Shown: positions 36,014 through 45,902, counted from the first letter of the stretch. The stretch: 57,387 bases of DNA from Oceaniglobus roseus (GCF_002869745.1 NZ_PNOS01000034.1:1-57387); one strand, 5' to 3'. Numbers and translations are program-made. The notes: generated by a model from the letters alone, not told the origin.

Positions 36014-36346
36014 TTACTCCGCCAGACCGTCCTCGTCCAGCAGGTGACGCCCGGCGCGGTCCTCCACCTCGATCACCCAAAGGTCCGGATCGAAGCCCCG
36101 CTGCCGCGCGATGGCGGCGTCGCAGTCCGCCTCCGCCCCCTCCGCCAGTACGGTCCAGACGCGCGCCCCCGACATCAGGTCGAAGCTCCTCTGGAACACC
36201 GTCGCGCGGCCGTCGAGCGTGTTCGACTTCACCAGCACCGCCCCCGCCGTGTCGTCGCCATGGGCCACGACGAAGGCGGGAATGTCGTGCAGTTCCAGCC
36301 GCCTGCGATAGGCGGCGACCCAGAAGGCGGCGGTCAGCCGGGTCAA
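36014..36346 (-). CDS. DUF1491 family protein
   Basis: A 110-residue protein matching DUF1491: LTAAFWVAAYRRRLELHDIP, then GAVLVKSNTLDGRATVFQR and DPDLWVIEVEDRAGRHLL. Function unknown, common after era in Rhodobacteraceae. The start is TTG 36346, overlapping the era stop as TTGA, so it is translationally coupled; no ATG exists at the conserved N-terminus. Confidence 0.85.
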   Translation of the reverse strand: MTRLTAAFWVAAYRRRLELHDIPAFVVAHGDDTAGAVLVKSNTLDGRATVFQRSFDLMSGARVWTVLAEGAEADCDAAIARQRGFDPDLWVIEVEDRAGRHLLDEDGLAE

Positions 36347-37257
36347 TTGCCGTCCTTGAAGTCCAGCCCGATCTCGGTATAGCGCGCCGCCTCGTCCAGC
36401 CAGCCGGGGCGCACCTTCACCTGCAGGAACAGGTGCACCTTGCGGCCCAGGAACTCCTCCAGCTCCGCGCGCGCGAGTTGCGAGACGGTCTTGATCGTCT
36501 CGCCCTTCTTGCCCAGCACGATGCCCTTGTGCCCGTCCCGCTGGACATAGATGAACTGCTCGATCCGGGCCGAGCCGTCCTTCTTCTCCTCCCAGCTCTC
36601 GGTCTCGACGGTCAGCTCGTAGGGCAGCTCCTGGTGCAGCCTGAGCGTCAGCTTCTCCCGCGTCATCTCGGCGGCGATCATCCTGAGCGGAAGGTCGGCG
36701 ATCTGGTCCTCGGGATAGAGCCACGGCCCCTCGGGCAGCGCCGCCGCCAGCTTCGCCTTCAGCGTCTCGACGCCGTGGCCGCGCTCGGCGGATATCAGGA
36801 AGGTCTCGACGAAGGGAAAGCGCTCGTTCATCTCTTTCGTCAGCGCCAGCAGCACCGGCGCCTCGACGCGGTCGATCTTGTTGATGGCAAGGTACACGGG
36901 CCGCTCGCCCACATGTTCCTTCAGCGCGGCGAGGATCGTCTCGACCCCCTCGGTCAGCCCGCGATGCGCCTCGATCAGCAGCACCACGAGATCGGCATCC
37001 GCGGCCCCGCCCCAGGCGGCGGCGACCATGGCGCGGTCGAGCCTCCGGCGCGGGCGGAACAGGCCCGGCGTGTCGACGAAGACGATCTGCGCCGCGCCTT
37101 CCATGGCGATGCCGCGGATCCGGGCGCGGGTCGTCTGCACCTTGTGGGTGACGATCGACACCTTGGCCCCGACCATGCGGTTCAGCAGCGTCGACTTGCC
37201 GGCATTGGGCTCGCCGATCAGGGCGACGAAGCCGGCGCGGGTGGGCGTATCGCTCAT
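36343..37257 (-). CDS. era: GTPase Era
   Basis: A 304-residue ribosome-assembly GTPase that binds the 16S rRNA 3' end. G1 is [12 protein letters not shown] near residue 16, G3 is DTPGLF, G4 is NKID, and the C-terminal KH domain has the [15 protein letters not shown] loop. ATG 37257 overlaps the rnc stop by four bases (ATGA). It is the fourth gene of the acpS-lepB-rnc-era-DUF1491 series. Confidence 0.97.
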   Translation of the reverse strand: MSDTPTRAGFVALIGEPNAGKSTLLNRMVGAKVSIVTHKVQTTRARIRGIAMEGAAQIVFVDTPGLFRPRRRLDRAMVAAAWGGAADADLVVLLIEAHRGLTEGVETILAALKEHVGERPVYLAINKIDRVEAPVLLALTKEMNERFPFVETFLISAERGHGVETLKAKLAAALPEGPWLYPEDQIADLPLRMIAAEMTREKLTLRLHQELPYELTVETESWEEKKDGSARIEQFIYVQRDGHKGIVLGKKGETIKTVSQLARAELEEFLGRKVHLFLQVKVRPGWLDEAARYTEIGLDFKDGN

Positions 37258-37940
37258 GTCTCGGGCTCCAGTCTGGCAAGGAGGGCGGCGGCGGCGGCCT
37301 GTTCGGCGGCGCGCTTGCTGGTGGCCTGGGCCGACTGCCGCTCGCCGGATTGCAGCCGCACCTCGATGGTGAAGAGCGGCGCGTGGTCGGGGCCGGACCG
37401 CCCCGTCTCGACGTAGACCGGCGGCGGCTGGCGGCGGGCCTGCGCCCATTCCTGCAGCGCGGTCTTGGCGTCGCGGGCGTCCTCGTCCACCGATTTCAGC
37501 GCCCCGTCCCAGTGGCGCAGGATCACGCGGCGCACCGCCTCGAGCCCGCCGTCGAGATAGACCGCGGCCAGCACCGCCTCCATCGCGTCGCCCAGCAGCG
37601 CCTCCTTGCGCCGCCCGCCCGACATCATCTCGGACCGGCCGAGCTTCAGCACCGCGCCAAGGTCGATCTCCCGCGCCACGGCGGCGCAGGCCTCCTTCCG
37701 GACCATCGCGTTGAAGCGGGGGGCCAGTTGCCCCTCGGCGGCCTTGTCGTCGGCCTTCAGCAGCGCCTCGGCGATGACGAGGCCCAGCACACGGTCGCCG
37801 AGGAACTCGAGCCGCTGGTTGTCCGGCCGCGAGGCCGAGGAGATCGAGGCATGGGTGACGGCGCGCACCAGGTGCTCGGGCGACGAGAAGCTGTGCCCGA
37901 GGCGCGCGGAGAAGGCGGAGAGGTCGGCGGAAAGCTTCAC
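37254..37940 (-). CDS. rnc: Ribonuclease III
   Basis: This 228-residue dsRNA endonuclease processes rRNA and mRNAs. The signature [15 protein letters not shown] is near residue 41, the metal-binding [16 protein letters not shown] follows, and a C-terminal dsRNA-binding domain includes [19 protein letters not shown]. The start is taken as GTG 37940, which overlaps the lepB stop as GTGA and gives the family N-terminus [12 protein letters not shown] 37949 three codons upstream is the alternative. Confidence 0.96.
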   Translation of the reverse strand: MKLSADLSAFSARLGHSFSSPEHLVRAVTHASISSASRPDNQRLEFLGDRVLGLVIAEALLKADDKAAEGQLAPRFNAMVRKEACAAVAREIDLGAVLKLGRSEMMSGGRRKEALLGDAMEAVLAAVYLDGGLEAVRRVILRHWDGALKSVDEDARDAKTALQEWAQARRQPPPVYVETGRSGPDHAPLFTIEVRLQSGERQSAQATSKRAAEQAAAAALLARLEPET

Positions 37941-38716
37941 TGGATCCACTTGAAGAAGCGGTCGGGCCGCCAGGTCCAGAAGTACAGCATGGACTTGCCC
38001 GCGGACGAGAAGATCACCATGTCGGCGCGCCCGATCAGGTTCTCGTAGGGCACGAAGCCGACGCCGCCGGTGTTCTGCGAGAACCGGCTGTCGGTGGAGT
38101 TGTCGCGGTTGTCGCCCATGAAGAAATAGCTGCCTTCGGGGACGGTATAGACCGGGGTGGTGTCGGGGATGCCGGGGCGGTTCTCGATGTTCAGGATGTC
38201 GTGGGAGACGCCGTTCGGCAGGGTCTCGCTATAGCGGTCCTTGATGCAGTCGCCGCCGAGCGGCGCGTTGTTCTTGCAGCGCGGCAGGTTGCCCACGGGG
38301 CCCTGCTTGTCATAGGTCTCGACGAATTCGCCCGCCGGTTCCTGGGGCGCCTCCTCGCCGTTGATGAACAGCACGCCGTCCTTGACCTGGATCTGGTCGC
38401 CCGGCAGGCCGACCAGCCGCTTGATGAAATCGGTGCCCTGCACCGGATGGCGGAACACCACAACGTCGCCCCGCTCGGGCTCCGAGCCGAGGATGCGCCC
38501 CGAGAACGGGCACATGGAGAACGGACAGGAGTAGCGGGAATAGCCGTAGGCCATCTTGTTGACGAAAAGGAAGTCGCCGACCAGCAGCGTGTCCTTCATC
38601 GAACCGGAGGGGATCCAGAAGGGCTGGAAGAAGATCGTGCGGAAAATCCCTGCGATCAGAAGGGCATAGACCACCGTTTTCACGGTTTCCATGATGCCGT
38701 CTTTCTTCTCAGCCAT
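37937..38716 (-). CDS. lepB: Signal peptidase I
   Basis: A 259-residue membrane-anchored Ser/Lys protease that removes Sec and Tat signal peptides. One N-terminal transmembrane helix lies near residues 8-28. The catalytic Ser is in [16 protein letters not shown] and the Lys in [13 protein letters not shown]; box E is [14 protein letters not shown]. An insertion with Cys residues ([12 protein letters not shown] and later RCKNN, GDCIKD) is typical for the group. It overlaps rnc downstream and lies 59 bases after acpS. Confidence 0.96.
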   Translation of the reverse strand: MAEKKDGIMETVKTVVYALLIAGIFRTIFFQPFWIPSGSMKDTLLVGDFLFVNKMAYGYSRYSCPFSMCPFSGRILGSEPERGDVVVFRHPVQGTDFIKRLVGLPGDQIQVKDGVLFINGEEAPQEPAGEFVETYDKQGPVGNLPRCKNNAPLGGDCIKDRYSETLPNGVSHDILNIENRPGIPDTTPVYTVPEGSYFFMGDNRDNSTDSRFSQNTGGVGFVPYENLIGRADMVIFSSAGKSMLYFWTWRPDRFFKWIQ

Positions 38717-38775
38717 GCCCTGCCCGCCCCTGTCCTCTTGGTATGGCCGCTAGATGCGGGAGGCCCGCGGGGGAG

Positions 38776-39201
38776 TCAAGTTGCCACCCGCCCCGCGCCC
38801 TGCGCCAGGGGCCGCGCCTCGATCACCACGAAGGCCTGCGCCCAGGGGTGGTCGTCGGTCAGGGTGACGTGGATCACCGCCTCGTATCCCGCGGGCGTCA
38901 TCGCCGCCAGCCGCTCGGCCGCCCAGCCGGTGACGGCCATCACCGGCTGCCCGGTCGCAAGGTTGCTCACCGCCATGTCCTTCCAGGCGATCCCCATCCT
39001 CAGCCCGGTGCCCAGCGCCTTGGAACAGGCCTCCTTCGCCGCCCAGCGCTTCGCATAGGTTCCCGCGACGTCGTGCCGCCGCTCGGCCTTCCTCTGTTCG
39101 ACCTCGGTGAAGACGCGGTTGCGGAAGCGGTCGCCGTGGCGCGCCAGCACCCCCGCGATCCGCTCGATGTTGGCAAGGTCGGTGCCGATGCCGAGGATCA
39201 T
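38776..39201 (-). CDS. acpS: Holo-[acyl-carrier-protein] synthase
   Basis: A 141-residue phosphopantetheinyl transferase that activates apo-ACP with CoA. Motifs: [15 protein letters not shown] at the start with the Mg-binding Asp, and [16 protein letters not shown] with the catalytic Glu and Lys. ATG 39201 matches the family start and follows GGGGGAG; the longer open frame upstream runs through a repeat. First gene of the acpS-lepB-rnc-era-DUF1491 series. Confidence 0.95.
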   Translation of the reverse strand: MILGIGTDLANIERIAGVLARHGDRFRNRVFTEVEQRKAERRHDVAGTYAKRWAAKEACSKALGTGLRMGIAWKDMAVSNLATGQPVMAVTGWAAERLAAMTPAGYEAVIHVTLTDDHPWAQAFVVIEARPLAQGAGRVAT

Positions 39202-39271
39202 CGCACTCCCCCGCCCACCAGGACCGGGAGCCGCACCGCCCTCGCCCTGCCACCGCCGGATGCGGCAACGC

Positions 39272-39345
39272 TGCGGGGCTGTCCCCCCGCACCCCCCATC
39301 TTTGCTTTCCAAATATCCCCGCCGGAGGCACCGCGCCGCAAGGCG
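39272..39345 (+). repeat. Intergenic repeat family 1, copy E
   Basis: In the gap 39202-39415 between the ferredoxin gene and acpS. Reads gcggggctgtccccccgc, then CATCTTTGCTTTCCAAATAT, CCCCGCCGGAGG and a palindromic tail (ccgcgccgcaaggcgcgg). It shares the 20-base core exactly with copy C, in opposite orientation. Confidence 0.68.
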
Positions 39346-39415
39346 CGGACCGGCGCGCCACGCTTCGGCAGGCGCACCCGCTCCGCGGGGCCGCGGTGGT
39401 ACGGCGCCCCCCCGG

Positions 39416-39778
<363 letters not shown>

Positions 39779-39900
39779 CTAAAGGCTGGCGCGCCGGCGC
39801 ACCAGTGGCATTTGCGCGCGCCGTTTCCGCGGCGGGGCCGGCCGGGCCCGACCGCCGCGGGGGCTGGACAGGCACCGCGGATGTTCCATATCTGTTCTCC

Positions 39901-40275
39901 ATGACCGACCTGTCCCCCGAAGCCGGGCCCGCCCGCTGGGCCCGCCCGCCCTCCTGCCTGACCGCGGCCGAGCTCGAGCTGCCGCCGAGCGGCGCGCGCA
40001 TCGCCGTGGCCGGGCTCGTGCTGGTGCGCCAGCGGCCGGGTACCGCCAAGGGGGTGATCTTCCTCACGCTCGAGGACGAGACCGGGGTGGTCAACGTGAT
40101 CGTCTGGAAGAAGCTCTACGAGCGGTTCCGCCGCGCGGTGATCGCCGGGCGCTGCCTGCGCGTCACCGGGCGGCTCCAGCGCGAGGGCGGGATCACCCAT
40201 GTCATCGCCGAGGAGATCGAGGACATCTCGTGGATGCTCGACGGCCTGCTGCGCACCGCCGCCCCCGATCCCTGA
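39901..40275 (+). CDS. Stand-alone OB-fold protein resembling the C-terminus of DnaE2
   Basis: A 124-residue protein whose centre (RIAVAGLVLVRQRPGTAKGV, IFLTLEDETGVVNVIVWKK, then GRLQREGGITHVIAEEIED) closely follows the OB-fold at the C-terminal end of error-prone polymerase DnaE2. The polymerase, PHP and finger domains are absent and there is no imuA/imuB nearby. It may be a domesticated single-domain OB protein binding single-stranded DNA, or the surviving tail of a deleted dnaE2. The N-terminal 30 residues do not resemble DnaE2. ATG 39901 chosen; an in-frame start at 39805 exists. Confidence 0.75.
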   Translation: MTDLSPEAGPARWARPPSCLTAAELELPPSGARIAVAGLVLVRQRPGTAKGVIFLTLEDETGVVNVIVWKKLYERFRRAVIAGRCLRVTGRLQREGGITHVIAEEIEDISWMLDGLLRTAAPDP

Positions 40276-40705
40276 ACTGTGCCGGGCCCCGCGAGGGCCG
40301 GACAGGCGGAGCGGTCCGGCAGGGTCCTAGTCGGCAGCCCGAACGGCGGGCCGGCGGAAAGCGCTCCTTTCAGACGCCATCGCCCGATGTCATCCCGCCA
40401 GCCGGACACGGCCCGGCAGCGGGCATCGCTAGGACGACCCGGCGCCTTCCGCCGGAGCGGTCCGATCACGCCGCCGTCGAATCGGCCCGGCCCGGATTGC
40501 GTCCGGAGGGTTGCCAATGCCGCCCGCCCTCCGCCATCGTTTCCGAACAGCCTACTTGGCGCCCCCGGTCCGGCCCCGCCGTTGCGGTCGGGCGGCAAAC
40601 ACCGGACCCTTGCGGCGCCGAGCCGAGGATCCCCGCGCCGTCGCCGCGTCCGCGGCGCACCGGCCATCGCCGTCCCGCCCGCACCCCGCCCCGGAGCATC
40701 ACGCC
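40276..40705. other. 430-base intergenic region, no feature recognised
   Basis: Open frames cross this stretch on both strands but none has a recognisable domain or coding pattern. A promoter for the YdcF gene is expected near its right end. Several short GC palindromes occur, none with a T-tract. Confidence 0.4.
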
Positions 40706-41491
40706 ATGAGCACCCTCTTCTTCATCGCCTCCAAGATCGTCGGCCTCCTGATCCGCGGCGAGACCTGGCTGGTCCTGCTGCTGGCGCTCGCCCTTCTCGG
40801 CCTGCTGCTGAACCGCCGCCGCCTGGCGGGCGCGGCCCTCGCCCTGGCCCTCGCCGCCGTCCTCGTCCTCACGGCCCTGCCGGTCGGACCCTGGGCCATG
40901 CGCCCGCTGGAACGGCAATACCCGTTCAATCCGCCGCTCCCGGCGCCGCCGGACGGCATCATCGTGCTGGGCGGGGCGGTCGAGGCGGCAAGCTGGAAGG
41001 CCACCGGGCAGGTCCACCTCAACGACGCGGGCGAGCGGCTCACCGAGGCGGCGGTGCTGGCGCGCCGCTTTCCCGAGGCGCGGCTGATCCTGTCCGGCGG
41101 CGGCGCCACGCTGGCCGAGATCGGCGGCGCGATCCCCTCGGAAGCCGCGGCCATGGCGGCGCTGCTGACCGGACTCGGGATCGACCCGGCACGGCTGACC
41201 CTGGAGGAGGAGTCGCGCAACACCATCGGCAACGCCACCTATTCCTTCGACATCGTGCAGCCGCAGGAGGACCAGACCTGGCTTCTCGTCACCAGCGCCT
41301 CGCACATGCCCCGGGCGGTGGAGACCTTCGCCCGCGCGGGCTGGACCGGCATCGTGCCCTGGCCGGTCGACCTGTCCACCGCGCCCGGCCCCCTCGGCCT
41401 GACCTGGGATCTGCCCTGGAACCTCTACTACCTGAACCGCGCGGTGAAGGAGTACGTGGGACTCGTCGCCTACCGCCTCGCCGCGCGCTGA
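40706..41491 (+). CDS. YdcF/ElyC (DUF218) family membrane protein
   Basis: A 261-residue protein with two N-terminal transmembrane helices (about residues 18-36 and 42-62) and a DUF218 domain: DGIIVLGGAVEAASWK, then RLILSGGG, EEESRNTIGNATYSF and WLLVTSASHMPRAVETFARAG. ElyC-like proteins influence undecaprenyl-phosphate use in cell-envelope synthesis; this exact role is not proven here. ATG 40706 places the first helix correctly. It is the last intact gene before the IS3 remnant. Confidence 0.87.
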   Translation: MSTLFFIASKIVGLLIRGETWLVLLLALALLGLLLNRRRLAGAALALALAAVLVLTALPVGPWAMRPLERQYPFNPPLPAPPDGIIVLGGAVEAASWKATGQVHLNDAGERLTEAAVLARRFPEARLILSGGGATLAEIGGAIPSEAAAMAALLTGLGIDPARLTLEEESRNTIGNATYSFDIVQPQEDQTWLLVTSASHMPRAVETFARAGWTGIVPWPVDLSTAPGPLGLTWDLPWNLYYLNRAVKEYVGLVAYRLAAR

Positions 41492-41521
41492 AACCGCCCG
41501 CCCCCTGCGCCCCGGCCGGGC

Positions 41522-41682
41522 CGCGACGGCTGGACGACGCTTGCCCTCGTGATCGACTGCCACAGCCGCGAGCTTCCGGGCTGGCACCCGTCACGGTCCG
41601 GGAAGGCCACGACCGCTGCCAGGTCCTGGAACATGCCCTGATCAGCAGGTTCGGCACGCTCGGCAAGGTGCCAGGGAATTGA
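41522..41682 (+). pseudogene. IS3-family transposase (OrfB) fragment, frameshifted
   Basis: Translation gives GWTTLALVIDCHSRELPGWH and RSGKATTAA in one frame up to a stop at 41641; the continuation LEHALISRFGTLGKVP lies in the next frame to 41682. Together they match the DDE integrase core of IS3-group OrfB around the first catalytic Asp (VIDCH). Both ends of the gene are missing. It marks the left edge of the gene island. Confidence 0.75.
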
Positions 41683-41809
41683 ACGGTCCCGCCGATGCCC
41701 GGATGTCACCTGTAACCGGACCGCGCCCCGCCCGCCCGTCAGAGCGGCGCTGGACGCCATTTGGCGGCGCCTGCCTGCGCAGCAGGACCCGCCGCCGGAT
41801 CTGTATCGT

Positions 41810-41829
41810 AAAGGCCCCGTCACCGGGGC
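41810..41829 (-). terminator. Probable terminator of the ABC transporter unit
   Basis: Stem gccccg (41814-41819) with cggggc (41824-41829), loop tcac, followed on the minus strand by CTTTA. It lies 15 bases after the ATPase gene stop. The T-tract is short. Confidence 0.5.
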
Positions 41830-41844
41830 GGTCGGCATGTGGGG

Positions 41845-42927
41845 TCAGTTGTTCAGGACTGCCATGTTGTCCGCTTCCCAACCGATCCAGACCGGATCGG
41901 TGCCGACCGATCGGCCGGTTTCCGCGTCAACGTAGGCCTTCAGCAGCGCGTTGCCCTCGCCCACGGCGATCTGCATCGCCATGCGGCTGCCGAGGAAGGT
42001 CCTGCCCACCACGCGCCCCTGCACCGCGTTGGCGGTCTGCGGACGTTCGACGCTGAAGCCCAGCTTTTCCAACCGGACCGAGGCGGTGATCGGCTCGCCC
42101 TTGGCGGGCAGACCCGCCGGCGCCTTGCCCAGAAGGGTCGTGCCCTCCCAGTCCATCACCACCTTGTCGCCCTCGGTGCCGCGCATCCGGCCCGACAGCA
42201 GGTTGGTTTCACCGATGAACTCGGCCACGAAGCGGCTGGCCGGGCGGAAGTACAGCTCTTCCGGGGTGCCGTCCTGCTCGACCTTGCCCTTGTTCATGAC
42301 CACGATGCGGTCGGACATGGTCAGCGCCTCTTCCTGGTCATGGGTGACGAAGAAGAAGGTCTTGTTGGTGCGGCGCTGGATCGACTTCAGTTCCTGCTGG
42401 ACCTGACCGCGCAACTTGGCGTCCAGCGCCCCCAGCGGTTCGTCCAGCAGCAACAGCGACGGGTCGGGCGCCAGGGCCCGCGCCAGCGCAACCCGCTGCC
42501 GCTGCCCGCCCGAAAGCTGCACCGGGTAGCGCGCTGCGTAGGACTCGAGCTCGAGGAAGGACATGATCTCGTCGGAGCGGCGCCGGATCGCGGATTTGTT
42601 CATGCCCTTCAGTTCCAGCCCGAAAGCCACGTTCTGCGCCACGGTCATGTGCGGGAACAGCGCGTAGTCCTGGAACACCATGTTCACGTTGCGCTTCTCC
42701 GGTGGCTGGCTGGTCACGTCCTCGCCGTCGAGGATCACCCGCCCCGAGGTCGGACGCTCGAACCCGCCGAGGATGCGCAGGGTGGTGGACTTGCCGCAGC
42801 CCGACGGGCCGAGGAAGGTAACGAACTCGCCCCGAGCGATGTCCAGCGTCAGATTGTCCAGCGCGACGACTTTGCCGAAATGCTTGGACAGGCCTTCGAT
42901 GCGGACAAGCGGTGTCTGGTCGGTCAT
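41845..42927 (-). CDS. Spermidine/putrescine-type ABC transporter ATP-binding protein (PotA-like)
   Basis: A 360-residue ATPase. Walker A is LGPSGCGKSTTLR near residue 42, Q-loop region MVFQDYALFPHMTV, signature LSGGQRQRVALARAL, Walker B LLLLDEPLGALD and the switch His in VTHDQEEAL. A TOBE regulatory domain occupies about residues 280-360. The CUT1/PotA-like organisation fits import of polyamines, opines or related cations. Last gene of the unit; the permease stop is two bases upstream. Confidence 0.93.
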   Translation of the reverse strand: MTDQTPLVRIEGLSKHFGKVVALDNLTLDIARGEFVTFLGPSGCGKSTTLRILGGFERPTSGRVILDGEDVTSQPPEKRNVNMVFQDYALFPHMTVAQNVAFGLELKGMNKSAIRRRSDEIMSFLELESYAARYPVQLSGGQRQRVALARALAPDPSLLLLDEPLGALDAKLRGQVQQELKSIQRRTNKTFFFVTHDQEEALTMSDRIVVMNKGKVEQDGTPEELYFRPASRFVAEFIGETNLLSGRMRGTEGDKVVMDWEGTTLLGKAPAGLPAKGEPITASVRLEKLGFSVERPQTANAVQGRVVGRTFLGSRMAMQIAVGEGNALLKAYVDAETGRSVGTDPVWIGWEADNMAVLNN

Positions 42928-42929
42928 GC

Positions 42930-43733
42930 TCAGGTTTCCTTGTTCATGCGGCGGGTGAAGCGCTCGGCCCAGATGCCGATGGCGGCGGTCAGGATCAGCG
43001 CAATGGTCGCGATGGCGTTGATTTCGGGGCTCATCCCGGAACGAAGCTTGGCAAAGATCAGCACCGGCAGCGTCGGTTCGTAACCGCCCAGGAAGAAAGA
43101 GCGCACGAAGTCGTCGAAGGACAGCAGCAGGCAAAAGATCGAGGCGCCGAGGATCGCGGGCACCAGATAGGGTAGCGTGATCCGGATGAACGAGATCAGC
43201 GGATCGGCCCCCAGGTCGCGCGCGGCCTCGATCTGGCTCCTCGGCAACGTCGACAGCCGCGCCATGACCACCAGTACCACGAAGGGCACGTTGTGCACCG
43301 CATGGGCCCAGACGATCGCGCCCATGCCGGGTTCGATCCCCAGCCAGCGGGCATATATGCGGAAGGCAATGGCCGAGATGATGCCCGGCACCAGCGCCGG
43401 CAGCACCGTCATGCCGAAGACGGCGGTGCGGCCCCAGAACCTGCGCCCTTCCAGCATCACCGCGATCCAGATGCCGACAAAGACCGAGATCAGCGTCGAC
43501 AGCACCGCGATGGCGGTGGAATAGCCGAAGGTCGACAGGACTTCGGCATCGGCGAAGACCCCGGTGTACCAGTCCAGTGTCCAGGACCGGATCGGGAAGC
43601 CGATGAACTTGCTGTCCTTGAAGCCCATCACCACCATCAGGATCAGCGGCACGAAGACATAGAGGACAAAGGCCCAGTAGACGCAGGCAAGAAAGATCCG
43701 GTTGCCGCGGAACAGCTCGGGACGGTCGTTCAT
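42930..43733 (-). CDS. ABC transporter permease (PotC-like)
   Basis: A 267-residue permease with six hydrophobic helices and the EAA loop EAARDLGADPLISFIRITLP near residue 180. The closest pattern is PotC of spermidine/putrescine systems. Start at 43733 preceded by GGGAGAG; its first bases overlap the preceding permease stop by four. Confidence 0.92.
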   Translation of the reverse strand: MNDRPELFRGNRIFLACVYWAFVLYVFVPLILMVVMGFKDSKFIGFPIRSWTLDWYTGVFADAEVLSTFGYSTAIAVLSTLISVFVGIWIAVMLEGRRFWGRTAVFGMTVLPALVPGIISAIAFRIYARWLGIEPGMGAIVWAHAVHNVPFVVLVVMARLSTLPRSQIEAARDLGADPLISFIRITLPYLVPAILGASIFCLLLSFDDFVRSFFLGGYEPTLPVLIFAKLRSGMSPEINAIATIALILTAAIGIWAERFTRRMNKET

Positions 43734-44716
43734 TGCTTCTCTCCCTTTCGCAGGGCGCTCATCAGCTTCTGGAAGGTCGCCGTGAGGACCAGCGCCGCGG
43801 CGAACATGATCGTGGCAAAGGCCGCCCCGGTGGGCCATTCATCCCCCGCCACGTGGAAGAAGCCTGCGATGGTTTCGGCAAAGACCGTGGTCGAGGGCCC
43901 GCCAAGCAGGACCGGCGTGGCGTAGAAGCCGGTCGAGATCAGGAACACCAGCGTGCACCCCGACGAGATGCCCTCGATGGTCAGCGGCAGGGACACGCGG
44001 CGGAACCGGGTCCAGGCGCCCGCGCCCAGATCGGCGGCGGCCTCGTTCATGCTCTTGGGCAGCTTCTCCAGTGCCGAGTACAGCGGCAGCAACATGTACA
44101 GCGCGGTCAGGTAGACGATCCCGACCCCCATGGAAAAGCTGGTGTACATGAAGGGGATCGGCCGTTCGATCAGGCCGAGGCTCTTCAACAGAAGGTTCAC
44201 GGCGCCGGTATTGCCCAGCAGGATCATGATCGCATAGGTGCGCACGATCTCGCCCACCCAGAACGGGATCAGCAGCAGCAGCAGGAACAGCATCTGGTTC
44301 TTGCGGCTGACGTGCCGTGCCAGGAAATAGGCCACGGGATAGGTGATGATCAGCGTGCAGAAGGTGAACACGCCGGCAAAGATCAGCGTCCGGAAGAACG
44401 GCATCCAGAAGATGCTATCCCCGAAGAAGCGGGCGTAGTTGTCCAGCGTGAAGTTCTGCTCGACACCCTGAGCGACCGGGTACGCATCGGTCAGCGACAC
44501 GCGAATCATCTGCAACATCGGGCCAAGGTGCTGGGTCAGCACCCAGAGGATCGGGAAAGCGGCGAGGATCAGGAACTGGCGCCGGGGCGAGGCCGTGGTC
44601 AGCCGCATCAGCGCGTGATAGGGTCCCCATGCGGCCAGGCGGCCCCAAAATGTGCGGCCCGAACTCTCTTCTGTCATGGCTCGCTCGTCCTGCTGTGCGG
44701 AGGCGTCATACGTCAT
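43730..44716 (-). CDS. ABC transporter permease (PotB-like)
   Basis: A 328-residue permease with about six helices and the EAA loop NEAAADLGAGAWTRFRRVSLP. The N-terminal 45 residues are a soluble extension (MTYDASAQQDERAM and on). ATG 44677 is an alternative start that shortens it. It pairs with the following PotC-like gene to form the membrane channel. Confidence 0.91.
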   Translation of the reverse strand: MTYDASAQQDERAMTEESSGRTFWGRLAAWGPYHALMRLTTASPRRQFLILAAFPILWVLTQHLGPMLQMIRVSLTDAYPVAQGVEQNFTLDNYARFFGDSIFWMPFFRTLIFAGVFTFCTLIITYPVAYFLARHVSRKNQMLFLLLLLIPFWVGEIVRTYAIMILLGNTGAVNLLLKSLGLIERPIPFMYTSFSMGVGIVYLTALYMLLPLYSALEKLPKSMNEAAADLGAGAWTRFRRVSLPLTIEGISSGCTLVFLISTGFYATPVLLGGPSTTVFAETIAGFFHVAGDEWPTGAAFATIMFAAALVLTATFQKLMSALRKGEKQ

Positions 44717-44792
44717 GCGGTCGTCTTTCGAGTGTGCCTGTGCCCCTGCCCCGCACCCGGCGGGACAGGAACAGGTTCGTTGAGGATGGCGA

Positions 44793-45902
44793 TCAGGCGG
44801 CCTTGATCGCCTCGACCGCCGGGTCCATCAGGCTGTATTTCAGCTCGTTCTGCTCGGCGCGGAAGAATTGCAGTTTGGCCAGCTGTTCTTCGGGGAAAGA
44901 GGTGGATTTCCGCTCCAGCTCGGTCAGGTGCGGCGCCACGTCCTTGTAGGTCGAGATGAAGCCCGAGGCCTTGGTCATGGCCGCACCGATTTCCGGCGAG
45001 GACAGCAGCGCGTCGAGGAAGGTGTAGGCGTTGTCGGCGTTCGGCGCGTTGTTGGCGATGTTGAACGTGTAGACAAAGCCGTAAGAGCCTTCGCGCGGGA
45101 TGCTCATCCCCAGAGGGAAGCCGTCATTGATTAGCGCCGCCGCCGGGCCGTTCCACGAATGGCCGAGGACGATATCCTGGTTGATCATCATCTGCTGGAA
45201 TTCGGCGCCGCCGTCATAGTACTTCCGCACCAGCGGCTTCTTGTCGATCATGAACTGCTGCACCTCTGCCATGATCTCGGCCGCGCGTTCGTGATCGTTG
45301 GCATATTCGATGAAGTTGCCGTCATAGCCTTTCATCAGCATCACGATCGACAGCATGTCCTGGATGATATAGGCGTTCTGGCCCTTGTACTTCTCGCTGA
45401 AAAGCGTGTCCCAGGTCTGCGCCTCTTCCTCGCTGACAACCTCGGTGTTGTAGGACAGCACTTCCATGCCGGACAGGATCGGCACGCCCCACTTGTTGCC
45501 GTTGATCGTCGCCCAGTCGCCTTCCGAGAAGATCGGGTCGATCTTGCCCCAGTTGGTCAGCCGGTCCGCGTCCATCGGCGCCAGCAGGTCGTTTTCGATG
45601 AACTGCAGGAAACGGTGGCCGGCGACGGTCATGATGTCGACCGTCGGGTTCGGCTGCTCGGCGGCCAGCAGGTTGAACTGCTTGCCCTGGTCGTCGACCA
45701 GGCGAACGTTGACCTTGATGCCGGTGTCGGCCTCGAACTGCTCGCGGAAAGCCTCGGGAACGAAATCGTTGTAGGTCCAGATGTTCACTTCGCCGCCGGA
45801 CTGCGCCGAGGCGTGGCGCAGGTAGACGGGCGAGGCCAGTGCCGCGCCGGTGGCGGCGGCGGTGCCAAGAAAGCGACGGCGGTTGAAGATCAGTCTCGAC
45901 AT
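44793..45902 (-). CDS. ABC transporter substrate-binding protein (PotD-like), Tat-exported
   Basis: A 369-residue periplasmic binding protein. The N-terminus carries a twin-arginine signal (NRRRFLGTAAATGAALA) cleaved near residue 34. The mature part follows extracellular solute-binding family 1/PotD, with EVNIWTYNDFVPEAFREQFE early and YKGQNAYIIQDMLSIVMLM in the middle. PotD relatives bind polyamines, but some bind other cations. AAGGAGAAACACC precedes the ATG. It follows the opine-dehydrogenase-like gene, which suggests the ligand is that enzyme's substrate or product (inference). Confidence 0.92.
   Translation of the reverse strand: MSRLIFNRRRFLGTAAATGAALASPVYLRHASAQSGGEVNIWTYNDFVPEAFREQFEADTGIKVNVRLVDDQGKQFNLLAAEQPNPTVDIMTVAGHRFLQFIENDLLAPMDADRLTNWGKIDPIFSEGDWATINGNKWGVPILSGMEVLSYNTEVVSEEEAQTWDTLFSEKYKGQNAYIIQDMLSIVMLMKGYDGNFIEYANDHERAAEIMAEVQQFMIDKKPLVRKYYDGGAEFQQMMINQDIVLGHSWNGPAAALINDGFPLGMSIPREGSYGFVYTFNIANNAPNADNAYTFLDALLSSPEIGAAMTKASGFISTYKDVAPHLTELERKSTSFPEEQLAKLQFFRAEQNELKYSLMDPAVEAIKAA

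Noticed and set aside
40279-41682. 467-codon plus-strand frame overlapping the YdcF gene
   Set aside because: It is a frame shadow of the YdcF gene; only its last 20 codons are meaningful, as part of the IS3 remnant.
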